Assembly: GCA_905478325.1 (NCBI GenBank)
Contig: CAJQIB010000017.1
Span: 1-55,952 of the forward strand
Direction: 5' to 3'
DNA length: 55,952 nt
Origin: an uncultured Flavobacteriales bacterium
GTDB lineage: Bacteria > Bacteroidota > Bacteroidia > Flavobacteriales_D > Sanyastnellaceae
Shown here piece after piece: positions 18,757-26,525 of the stretch. The notes under the pieces were generated by a model, which had not been told where the DNA came from, did no database searches, and worked only from the letters and a program-made list of their open reading frames with translations. Within the stretch, counting starts at the first letter, position 1; each line of letters begins with the position of its first letter. A program made the position numbers and the translations under genes.

Positions 18757-19803
18757 ATGGAAACCATTCGATTGACTCAATTTTCACACGGTGCGGGATG
18801 CGGTTGCAAACTGTCGCCGGCTGTTTTGCACGAAATTCTATCTGGAGTGGACCGCTCGGAAGTTTTTCCGACGCTGCTCATTGGCAATGATACCAAAGAT
18901 GACGCCGCTGTAATGGATTTAGGAGACGGCACGGGGATCATCTCCACGACTGATTTCTTCATGCCCATTGTGGATGACCCGAGGACCTTTGGTCGCATTG
19001 CCGCGGCCAATGCGATCAGCGATATCTATGCGATGGGAGGAACGCCTTTGATGGCCATTGCTATTCTTGGATGGCCGTTGGGCAAGATTCCTGAATCCGC
19101 AGCGAGTGCTGTACTGGACGGAGGACGCAGCATTTGTTCAGAAGCGGGGATTCCACTGGCGGGCGGGCACAGCATCGACAGCCCTGAGCCCATTTTTGGT
19201 TTGGCTGTTACGGGGCGTGTTTCTCTCGATCGATTGAAAGCCAACGATACCGCTCAACCGGGCGATCATCTGTACCTCACCAAGCCCATCGGTGTGGGCA
19301 TGATCACGACGGCTCAGAAAAAGGGGGTGGTGGAAGATCAGGATCTTCAGCTGGCAGTGGAGTCCATGCAAACCCTCAACCGTATTGGAGAGCGCCTTTC
19401 GGCTATTCCTGGTGTCAACGCGATGACAGATGTCACAGGCTTTGGTTTACTGGGACACCTGGTGGAGGTGTGTGAAGGTGCTCAACTCCAAGCGGCATTG
19501 CAGACCGATGCGCTCGCCTTCATTGGAGGAGAGCGACTAAAGCAGTACCATGAACTCGGCTGTGTACCGGGAGGAAGTCATCGGAATTGGGCCAGCTACG
19601 GCAGTCAGATTGCGCCGATTGAAGGTTTTCTGCGCGACGTTTTATGCGATCCCCAGACGAGCGGTGGGTTGCTCGTTTCCGTGTCTCCTGAGGCTGCGTC
19701 TGCGGTCGAGTCGGCGTTGCGTGATGCGGGTTTGCCTCATCATGCCATTGGCCGCATGCAGCCAAAGCCAGGAAGCGGACCGTGCATTTTGGTGAATGCG
19801 TGA
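18757..19803 (+). CDS. selD: Selenide, water dikinase SelD
   Basis: SelD makes selenophosphate from selenide and ATP. It has 348 residues, the usual length. The N-terminal motif HGAGCGCKLSP places the catalytic Cys at residue 15 and the conserved Lys at 18, matching Cys17 and Lys20 of the E. coli enzyme. The codon is Cys, with no in-frame UGA, so the enzyme is not itself a selenoprotein. The ATP-binding and AIR-synthase-like C-terminal parts are intact (for example DVTGFGLLGHL and DPQTSGGLL). It lies just after selU. With no selA, selB or selC seen here, the evident use of selenium is tRNA modification, though those genes could lie elsewhere. Confidence 0.96.
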   Translation: METIRLTQFSHGAGCGCKLSPAVLHEILSGVDRSEVFPTLLIGNDTKDDAAVMDLGDGTGIISTTDFFMPIVDDPRTFGRIAAANAISDIYAMGGTPLMAIAILGWPLGKIPESAASAVLDGGRSICSEAGIPLAGGHSIDSPEPIFGLAVTGRVSLDRLKANDTAQPGDHLYLTKPIGVGMITTAQKKGVVEDQDLQLAVESMQTLNRIGERLSAIPGVNAMTDVTGFGLLGHLVEVCEGAQLQAALQTDALAFIGGERLKQYHELGCVPGGSHRNWASYGSQIAPIEGFLRDVLCDPQTSGGLLVSVSPEAASAVESALRDAGLPHHAIGRMQPKPGSGPCILVNA

Positions 19804-19840
19804 ATAAAAAAAGCCGCTACCCCAAAGGGCAGCGGCTTCA
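19804..19840 (-). terminator. Terminator between selD and proteorhodopsin
   Basis: The stem AAGCCGCT with AGCGGCTT (8 bp), extended by an inner CCC/GGG pair around AAA, is followed on the minus strand by a run of T (19806-19812 read as A on plus). It therefore ends the rhodopsin transcript best. On the plus strand there is a hairpin but no T-run. Confidence 0.75.
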
Positions 19841-19869
19841 ACTTCAAAGCGAAGTATGTTCTGAGATAA

Positions 19870-20592
19870 TCAGTCTTTGCTAACAGCCAAAGAATAGATT
19901 ACCAAACCAAATCCAATTTTGTTGATGGCATCACCGATGTTGTATACCACATCCATGTTCAAGCCAATAACGTCTACAAAATCGTACCATCCCGTGGTTC
20001 CAATCATATAGCCCAATGGGTAGATGCCCCATCCAATCAAGACAAACTTGCACAGAATTCCGTGTGCTTTTTGTACTGCTGGAGACGACTTGTCAGCGAG
20101 TTTCTTCGCTTCACCTGCCATGATCAAATAGACGATGTAGAAGTAAGCGAGACCAGAAACCAATCCCCAAAGTGCAGGAGATGAGCCTGTCGTGTAAACG
20201 GCTTCACCAAAGTAACCTGTTACCAACATCACGACAGAAGCTCCGATGAGTTTCCATAGCAACGACGTTTGCGCTCCTGCAGCTTTCAGAATCAAGTAAA
20301 ACTCTACACACATCAACGGCACAGTCAGTGTCCAATCAACATAGCGGAAGAATGTCGGAGAATCTCCTACTTCAGCCCAATAGTCACGCATATAGTAGTA
20401 GTGCACTGCAGCGATGAATGTGATCAAACCACTGATCAACAACGAAGTCTTCCACTTGCCCTCTACAAGGCTCATTGAGAAGAAGAAAAAGACAGAGGCA
20501 GCCATCATGGCCATGGTGCCTACGAAAAAGGTAAATCCGACATAGTCATCGACGGGCATTGCTTTAATCGTAGCGAGTAAGTAATTCAACAT
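19870..20592 (-). CDS. Proteorhodopsin, light-driven proton pump (green type)
   Basis: It has 240 residues and seven hydrophobic helices. With retinal it pumps protons out of the cell in light. Helix C reads RYVDWTLTVPLMCVEF, giving Asp86 (proton acceptor), Thr90 and Glu97 (proton donor), the D-T-E set of proton pumps rather than the N-D-Q or N-T-Q sets of sodium or chloride pumps. Met94 matches position 105 of the classic protein. Leu or Met there means green absorption, as usual in marine flavobacteria. His64 corresponds to the His that pairs with the acceptor. Lys225 in helix G (DAINKIGFG) binds retinal. The gene stands alone with its own terminator. The retinal-forming dioxygenase gene blh is not in the window. 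Confidence 0.97.
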   Translation of the reverse strand: MLNYLLATIKAMPVDDYVGFTFFVGTMAMMAASVFFFFSMSLVEGKWKTSLLISGLITFIAAVHYYYMRDYWAEVGDSPTFFRYVDWTLTVPLMCVEFYLILKAAGAQTSLLWKLIGASVVMLVTGYFGEAVYTTGSSPALWGLVSGLAYFYIVYLIMAGEAKKLADKSSPAVQKAHGILCKFVLIGWGIYPLGYMIGTTGWYDFVDVIGLNMDVVYNIGDAINKIGFGLVIYSLAVSKD

Positions 20593-20751
20593 CTGTTTAA
20601 AATTTTTTTGTTAAAGTGTCAAAAGGACACGGCAATAATACAATATCACTTGAGAATTGTTCTAGACGTAGGCTGTTTTTTTTAATCAACGACGATGTGA
20701 TAAGTTCTAGTGGTTTTAAAAACCCGTGTTTTCTTCATTTCGGAGGGCGCC

Positions 20752-21354
20752 CTAATCAATGGCGTCGGCCTCAATAGATTCCAAAAGGCGAAAAAGAGGA
20801 AGCGTTGGTAAGCCCATTACGGTGTAATACGATCCATGGATTCGTTCTACACCCGCAAAGCCCATGAGGTCTTGTACCCCGTAACTCCCTGCTTTATCAA
20901 AGGGCTTATAGGCTGCGATGTAGTGGTCAATGAGCGCATCGGATAAGTCGATAAACGTGACTTCACAGGTGTCCACTTCCACACGGATGCCCTGGGCCAA
21001 GGTCGTCACGGCGATGCCGGACGCAACGGTGTGTGTGTTGCCACTGAGTGCCCGAAGCATCTCTTTCGCTTCTGCGACGCTTTGGGGTTTTTCGAAAATA
21101 CGATTCCCCAAAAGCACCACGGTATCTCCGGTGATGAGGACATCGTTTTCTTTCAATTCAGGCAGATAGGCTTCTGCTTTTTTTCGAGTGACGTATGCAG
21201 CCACATCGGTACCTTGAATGTGCTCAGGATAGGATTCATCCACTTCGCGACTGACAATCACAGGTTCCAACTCAAGGCCTTTGACCAATTCCTGCCGGCG
21301 AGGGGATTGACTTGCAAGAATGATGCGTTTTCCGTGGAGATTCTTTAGTAGCAT
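20752..21354 (-). CDS. maf: Maf family nucleoside triphosphate pyrophosphatase
   Basis: It has 200 residues. Maf/YhdE enzymes hydrolyse dTTP, UTP or modified nucleotides to monophosphates and so clean the nucleotide pool. The N-terminal signature LASQSPRRQELVKGL, the acidic segment with TGDTVV, and the later F-D-K-A-G-S-Y-G-V-Q motif are all in place. The F-D-K-A-G-S-Y form is typical of the dTTP/UTP subgroup. It is cytosolic with no signal peptide. It is divergent from guaA with 76 bases between, and about 160 bases separate it from the rhodopsin gene downstream, where no terminator with a T-run was found. Confidence 0.95.
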   Translation of the reverse strand: MLLKNLHGKRIILASQSPRRQELVKGLELEPVIVSREVDESYPEHIQGTDVAAYVTRKKAEAYLPELKENDVLITGDTVVLLGNRIFEKPQSVAEAKEMLRALSGNTHTVASGIAVTTLAQGIRVEVDTCEVTFIDLSDALIDHYIAAYKPFDKAGSYGVQDLMGFAGVERIHGSYYTVMGLPTLPLFRLLESIEADAID

Positions 21355-21430
21355 GGTGCAAAAATACCGGCTATGAAGCCAAGACTTCCCGGTAAGGCCA
21401 TACTAACTTCGCGTCTTCAATAGATTTTCC

Positions 21431-22966
21431 ATGCAGCACCAGCGCATTCTGATTCTCGACTTTGGCTCTCAGTACACCCAGCTCATTGCGCGACGAGTGC
21501 GTGAGCTCAATGTTTTTTCGGAGATTATCCCGTGGCATGCTTTTGACGGGTTAGCGCCTGACATCAGTGGCGTGATCCTCAGTGGGTCGCCTTTTAGCGT
21601 GAGGGATGAAAAAGCCCCCCGACCTGATTTGTCCAGTATGCTGGGAAAAGTTCCGGTTCTCGGAGTCTGCTATGGCGCACAATACTTGGCGCAGACACAT
21701 GGAGGTGTGGTCGAGGCGTCTGATTCACGCGAATATGGCCGGGCCAATTTGATGTCCCTCAATGTCGAGAATGCGTTGCTGCAAGGGATGAGTCCGGAGT
21801 CTCAAGTTTGGATGAGTCATGGGGATACCATCTTGTCCATTGGAGATCAATTCGAAACCATCTGCAGTACACATGATGTGGAGTTCGCCGGATTTAGCGA
21901 CATCAATCGTGCGGTATGGGGCATTCAATTCCACCCGGAGGTTTGGCACAGTAAGGAAGGTTCCATTTTGCTCGGCAATTTCATTCAAGGAATATGCGGA
22001 TGCGAGGGCGACTGGTCTCCAGCCAACTTTGCGGACGAAACCATCCATGGTTTGCGCGAGAAAATAGGATCAGATAAGGTGATTTTAGGGCTGAGCGGTG
22101 GCGTGGATTCCACAGTTGCTGCTGAATTGCTTCATCGGGCCATCGGTGATCAGTTGCATTGCATTTTCGTCGACAACGGCCTGCTTCGCAAAAATGAATT
22201 TGAACAAGTGCTTCGGGATTACGAGCACATGGGGTTGAATGTAAAGGGAATCCAAGCGGGAGATCGCTTTCTCGATGCGCTCAAAGGAGAGTCGGATCCC
22301 GAAACGAAACGCAAGGCCATCGGTCGCGTCTTCGTTGAGGTATTTGATGATGCCTCGAAGGAAGTGGAGGGTGCAGCGTGGTTGGGGCAAGGGACCATTT
22401 ATCCGGATGTCATTGAAAGCGTGAGCGCGACGGGAGGGCCGTCGGCAACCATTAAAAGTCACCACAATGTGGGGGGGCTTCCCGATTACATGAAGCTTCA
22501 AGTGGTCGAGCCACTCCGTCAAATATTCAAAGACGAGGTGCGTAGAGTTGGAAAAGAATTGGGAATCAAGCCGGAGATTCTAGGCCGCCACCCGTTCCCT
22601 GGACCCGGATTGGCGATTCGAATTCTCGGAGATATTACGGAAGAGAAAGTCCGCATTTTGCAGGAAGTGGATCATATTTGGATTCAGGGCATGCGGGATT
22701 CAGGTCTCTATGATGAGGTCTGGCAGGCGGGAGCCATTTTGCTGCCTGTTCAAAGTGTGGGGGTTATGGGCGATGAACGAACGTATGAGCAAGCCGTCGC
22801 ATTGAGGGCTGTTTCCTCGACCGATGGCATGACGGCAGACTGGTGCCACCTACCGTATGATTTCCTCGCGAAAATTTCCAATGACATCATCAACAAGGTT
22901 CGGGGTGTCAACCGCGTTGTGTATGATATCAGTTCGAAACCACCCGCAACCATCGAATGGGAATGA
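21431..22966 (+). CDS. guaA: GMP synthase (glutamine-hydrolysing)
   Basis: It makes GMP from XMP, glutamine and ATP, the last step of guanine nucleotide synthesis. It has 511 residues, full length. The N-terminal class I amidotransferase domain has nucleophile Cys80 (GVCYGAQ) with His168 and Glu170 (FHPE). The ATP pyrophosphatase domain has the P-loop SGGVDST at 222-228. The C-terminal dimerisation domain ends in the conserved K-P-P-A-T-I-E-W-E. It begins a plus-strand run of touching genes: a small ORF starts 2 bases after its stop. Confidence 0.98.
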   Translation: MQHQRILILDFGSQYTQLIARRVRELNVFSEIIPWHAFDGLAPDISGVILSGSPFSVRDEKAPRPDLSSMLGKVPVLGVCYGAQYLAQTHGGVVEASDSREYGRANLMSLNVENALLQGMSPESQVWMSHGDTILSIGDQFETICSTHDVEFAGFSDINRAVWGIQFHPEVWHSKEGSILLGNFIQGICGCEGDWSPANFADETIHGLREKIGSDKVILGLSGGVDSTVAAELLHRAIGDQLHCIFVDNGLLRKNEFEQVLRDYEHMGLNVKGIQAGDRFLDALKGESDPETKRKAIGRVFVEVFDDASKEVEGAAWLGQGTIYPDVIESVSATGGPSATIKSHHNVGGLPDYMKLQVVEPLRQIFKDEVRRVGKELGIKPEILGRHPFPGPGLAIRILGDITEEKVRILQEVDHIWIQGMRDSGLYDEVWQAGAILLPVQSVGVMGDERTYEQAVALRAVSSTDGMTADWCHLPYDFLAKISNDIINKVRGVNRVVYDISSKPPATIEWE

Positions 22967-22967
22967 G

Positions 22968-23192
22968 ATGATTTGCATTCCTGCTAAAATTCCACGAGAA
23001 TTGTGTGCGTTAGATGACGAATTGAAAGCCATTTACCACAGTGATGCCGCCATATGCATCTGGACTTTTCAGTCGCGGATGGAGCGCAATCGATTCGTTG
23101 AAGAAACGCAAGGAATGAACAAAGCAGAGCGAACAGGTCATTTTCAACTTCACTACCATGCTGCTCGCGGCATGCAAGCCCATTCGGAATGA
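22968..23192 (+). CDS. Small protein of unknown function between guaA and the LysM gene
   Basis: A 74-codon frame starts at an ATG 2 bases after the guaA stop. Its TGA overlaps the ATG of the next gene (ATGA), the arrangement seen at most real gene borders here. The product has no signal peptide or membrane helix. It starts MICIPAKIPRELCALDDEL, and the centre includes C-I-W-T-F-Q-S-R-M-E-R-N-R-F. I do not recognise it. The exact fit between neighbours is the main evidence that it is translated. A competing minus-strand frame covers the same bases but fits no operon. Confidence 0.5.
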   Translation: MICIPAKIPRELCALDDELKAIYHSDAAICIWTFQSRMERNRFVEETQGMNKAERTGHFQLHYHAARGMQAHSE

Positions 23193-24955
23193 GATCAAAC
23201 ACCCACGTGAGTCATTTTGAAGGAATCAAGCCAAGGCTCTTAGAACGGGTAAATGATCTGGTCCGTTACCAGGCTATTTTCCTCCTGGTTCTCGGGACTG
23301 TGAGTTGTGTTTCGGTTGTCGGTGCTCAAGAAACCTATACCGTGTTGCCAGGAGACACCTTTTCTCGCATTGCGCGCGCTCAAGGATTTTCATTGACGGC
23401 TTTGCTTGAAGCGAATCCGGATCAAGGAGAATCGTTGCAGCCGGGCGATCAACTGCGGATTCCGGAGCTCATTGAATTCCCAGATTTGTCAGAGACCACG
23501 GCATGGGAGCCCATCGACTCATTGTTCAATCACGAAGTGCTAGCTGGAGACACGTGGTACGGATTAGCGAAGCGTTATGATGTCCGTTTGGATGCATTGC
23601 GCAAAGCAAACCCCAGCAGGGATGAATCCTTGCAACTAGGAGCCTTGATCCGCATTCCTGGCCATCCGGCTGCAGACCCTGCTGTCCGCTGGGAGCAACA
23701 GCGTTCAACGCTTTTGGAAAGAGCCCAGAGCGACAGCACGCAACAGGCAACACGCTTGGAAACGCAGGAGGATGATGGTTCGTTGAAGACCCGTTCGTTT
23801 CTGGGCGGCGACCAGCTGCTAGATCGATTCGCTGGGAGGTCTCAAAAGGAGATGAGGATGCCGGCAAGCATTGAATCTGACACACTCCATCTCTTGGCCA
23901 TGTTGCCGTATTTGTTGCCGGTGGATACGGTTCTAGGGGGTGATTATGATGCGAAAACAAAGCGTCTGAGGGAAATCGCCATGGAATTTACGCACGGCAT
24001 GCAATGGGGTGCCCACATGCTGAAAGATTCGGGGTTTCACGTCCAGTTGCGTCTGGTTGATACCGAGGCGGATTCGCTAGGCGTTGTCGGGTGGAGTGTT
24101 GCTGATTTAAGCTGGGCGGATGCTGTCTTTGGTCCGTTGCGCCGAAGTGCCTTGGATTCGGTTGCCGCGCTGCTCGCTCCGATGGGAACGCCTCAATGGA
24201 TTTTAACAGATTCTCCGCAGCAGTGGAAGCGTTACCCGAATACGTTGCTCATCGATGCGCACCGCGAAGCAGGAATGCGACAGTTGGGCCAGTTGGCTGC
24301 TCAAAACCATGTCGGTGACACCGTGATCGTATTGGAGACGAAAGGAAAGGATGCTGCTTTGGAGCAGGCTTTTTTGACGGGATTCCAAGAGGAACGGGGG
24401 ACTTCTGATGGACTGATTGTATGGCCAGCAACTTCTCGATTTGCAGAGGGGTTAACGGCACTAATGGACACGTCAAAACTGAACATTGTCGCGATTCCTG
24501 CCGGAGCTTCAGCACGCTCCATGATGGCGTATGTGCAAACAGAATTGCAGCTGGCAGATTCTTTTCCGGTCAGGTTGTATGCCAATCCGCAGTCGCTGTC
24601 CTATGAATTTATGGAATGGGATTTTGTCGACCGCGTGCAGTGGACGTTGCCTTCGGATGATTGGATGCAATGGGAGGATTCCTTGATGCAAGTCAAAGTC
24701 AGATGGTTCAAGGATCAATACGCTACAGAGCCTTCAGATTACGCCATTCGTGGATGTGATGCCGTCCTCGAAACCGCGCGCTGGACGCGTTTGCCCGCGG
24801 CGGCCAATCCCACCACCGTGCGTACCCGATTTGATTGGAAGGAAGAACCTGTGTCTGGAAAATTGCGCAATGAAGCGTGGAAATTCATTGAGTTTTCCAG
24901 TGGCGAATGGCATGAGATTGATCTCAATGAACCTGCAAAACGATTGTTTCGATGA
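23189..24955 (+). CDS. Secreted protein with two LysM domains and a substrate-binding-protein-like domain
   Basis: It has 588 residues. A hydrophobic signal segment lies near residues 27-47 (ending V-V-G-A-Q) after a charged N-terminal tail, so the true start could be further in. Two LysM modules, which bind peptidoglycan, lie at about 49-92 (YTVLPGDTFSRIARAQG) and 114-157. From about residue 230 onward the protein resembles the periplasmic binding proteins of branched-chain amino acid ABC systems, with an A-V-F-G-P-L segment and alternating strands and helices. This LysM plus receptor-like layout is known from Bacteroidota, but its role is not established. It overlaps both neighbours by ATGA. 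Confidence 0.85.
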   Translation: MRSNTHVSHFEGIKPRLLERVNDLVRYQAIFLLVLGTVSCVSVVGAQETYTVLPGDTFSRIARAQGFSLTALLEANPDQGESLQPGDQLRIPELIEFPDLSETTAWEPIDSLFNHEVLAGDTWYGLAKRYDVRLDALRKANPSRDESLQLGALIRIPGHPAADPAVRWEQQRSTLLERAQSDSTQQATRLETQEDDGSLKTRSFLGGDQLLDRFAGRSQKEMRMPASIESDTLHLLAMLPYLLPVDTVLGGDYDAKTKRLREIAMEFTHGMQWGAHMLKDSGFHVQLRLVDTEADSLGVVGWSVADLSWADAVFGPLRRSALDSVAALLAPMGTPQWILTDSPQQWKRYPNTLLIDAHREAGMRQLGQLAAQNHVGDTVIVLETKGKDAALEQAFLTGFQEERGTSDGLIVWPATSRFAEGLTALMDTSKLNIVAIPAGASARSMMAYVQTELQLADSFPVRLYANPQSLSYEFMEWDFVDRVQWTLPSDDWMQWEDSLMQVKVRWFKDQYATEPSDYAIRGCDAVLETARWTRLPAAANPTTVRTRFDWKEEPVSGKLRNEAWKFIEFSSGEWHEIDLNEPAKRLFR

Positions 24956-25851
24956 CGCGATTGGATGTTTTAGACCAGTTCAAGTCCTTGCAAGATGCCA
25001 TCTATGATGGGCTGTGTGCGAGTGATCCGCTCATGGTGTGGCAAGAAGATCAATGGGATCGACCCGGTGGAGGTGGGGGAAGGTCTAGAGCGGGAGTGTC
25101 AGGATCCATCTGGGAAAAGGGAGGGGTGAACTTTAGCGATGTCCACGGTGTGCTCAATGATGCCTTGCGGAGTCAGTTGAAAACGGATGCCAGTACGTTT
25201 CAGGCAACAGGGGTGTCTTTGGTCTTGCATCCAAAAAGCCCTCATGTTCCGATCGTGCACATGAATGTGAGGCATTTTAAATTGGACAATGGCAAGGAAT
25301 GGTTTGGCGGTGGGATCGACTTAACTCCGCATTATGTTGAGGAAGAAGAGGCCGTTTTGTTTCATCGTGCATTGAAGGCCATCTGCGATCAATTTGATAC
25401 CGGATGGTATGCTGATTTTAAGGCGTTGGCCGACGATTATTTTTATTTGCCGCACCGCGAAGAAACCCGTGGAATTGGTGGAATCTTTTTCGACGAGTTG
25501 GGGGCGTTGCCAGGATCTGATTTGGATCAAGCATTTGCCTTTGTTCAAGCCTTAGGAGAGGGATTTTTACCGACTTACTTGCCTTTGGTGGCACGAAAGA
25601 AAGACATGCCGGTTGAGCCTATGCACTTTGATTGGCAGCGTATGCGACGAGGGCGGTATGTTGAATTCAACTTGGTTCACGATCGAGGCACCCGTTTTGG
25701 TCTGGTTTCAAACGGTCGAACTGAGAGCATTCTAATGAGCATGCCTCCTCAGGCTAATTGGGCCTACAATTACGAGGTCATTGCAGGCTCGAATGAGGCG
25801 CAGACCCAAGGCCAATTGAAGAAAGGGAAGGACTGGTTGGGAGGCGCTTAA
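24952..25851 (+). CDS. hemF: Oxygen-dependent coproporphyrinogen III oxidase HemF
   Basis: It converts coproporphyrinogen III to protoporphyrinogen IX with oxygen in heme synthesis. It has 299 residues, as usual. Conserved blocks are in order: HMNVRHFKL, GGGIDLTPHYVEEEE, FYLPHREETRGIGGIFFDE and RRGRYVEFNLVHDRGTRFGL. It is cytosolic. The ATG overlaps the stop of the LysM gene. It meets the LolA-like gene tail to tail with a 4-base overlap. Its presence points to an aerobic life style. Confidence 0.97.
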   Translation: MTRLDVLDQFKSLQDAIYDGLCASDPLMVWQEDQWDRPGGGGGRSRAGVSGSIWEKGGVNFSDVHGVLNDALRSQLKTDASTFQATGVSLVLHPKSPHVPIVHMNVRHFKLDNGKEWFGGGIDLTPHYVEEEEAVLFHRALKAICDQFDTGWYADFKALADDYFYLPHREETRGIGGIFFDELGALPGSDLDQAFAFVQALGEGFLPTYLPLVARKKDMPVEPMHFDWQRMRRGRYVEFNLVHDRGTRFGLVSNGRTESILMSMPPQANWAYNYEVIAGSNEAQTQGQLKKGKDWLGGA

Positions 25852-26525
25852 ATCCGGTTGTCAATCACATTGACTCCTGGAAATTGAGAGGCGTCAAACT
25901 TGAATAAACCGGTCTCAATAGCGGCGTTCGGCTGGAACGTATCCACGTCATAGGTGACATCCGTTCCCTCTCTCCCTTTCACAACCGCACGAACGAGGCG
26001 TAAATTCGCTTCATCGATGTACAGCTGGATCGTGTGAAATGGTTTTTCTTTTTCACCGGAAGGATACAGATTGATGTGTGTCACCGGTTTTCCGTTGATT
26101 TTCACATTGCCTTTCCACTCATTTTTAAAGTCATCTTCCCAAATGGTGAATAGCTTCGAGGGATCCATTCCTTCTTCGGCCATCATTTCAGCATCTTCAA
26201 CGTAGCAATCGTTGACCGCTACTTCGTAGGTCCAAATGGTAACGCCATCAGAGTAAATGCGGTAGTCTCCCAAGTCCAAATGAAATTGCTCGCCATCGAT
26301 CTGGATGGATCCTTTTTGGACCGATTCGAAGTCTGACGCGCGATCGATTAATTTAGAGGTGTAGGTTGCTTGAATTGAACCGTACCCTTTTGCTTCAGCG
26401 CTCAACCGGCTGAGCAGGTCGTCCGCATTTTGAGCGTAGCTCAAACAGGTGAATGCCCAAATAAACGTAGCGACCATAGAGGCCTGAAAAAAAGAGGTCA
26501 ATTTCATTATGCGAAGATGCTTCAT
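25848..26525 (-). CDS. LolA-like outer-membrane lipoprotein carrier
   Basis: It has 225 residues from the ATG at 26525, which overlaps the ftsK stop (ATGA). A start at the inner Met (26507) is also possible. The signal peptide ends C-L-S-Y-A-Q. The mature part has the LolA pattern: an N-terminal helix (D-D-L-L-S-R-L), a half-open beta barrel with G-S-I-Q-I-D-G-E-Q-F-H-L-D, and a strand I-W-T-Y-E-V. LolA shuttles lipoproteins across the periplasm from LolCDE to the outer membrane. Position next to ftsK is common for lolA. A distant LolA-like relative with another role cannot be excluded. Confidence 0.85.
   Translation of the reverse strand: MKHLRIMKLTSFFQASMVATFIWAFTCLSYAQNADDLLSRLSAEAKGYGSIQATYTSKLIDRASDFESVQKGSIQIDGEQFHLDLGDYRIYSDGVTIWTYEVAVNDCYVEDAEMMAEEGMDPSKLFTIWEDDFKNEWKGNVKINGKPVTHINLYPSGEKEKPFHTIQLYIDEANLRLVRAVVKGREGTDVTYDVDTFQPNAAIETGLFKFDASQFPGVNVIDNRI

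Noticed and set aside
18757-18830. Selenocysteine in SelD
   Set aside because: The catalytic position is an ordinary Cys codon, with no in-frame TGA.
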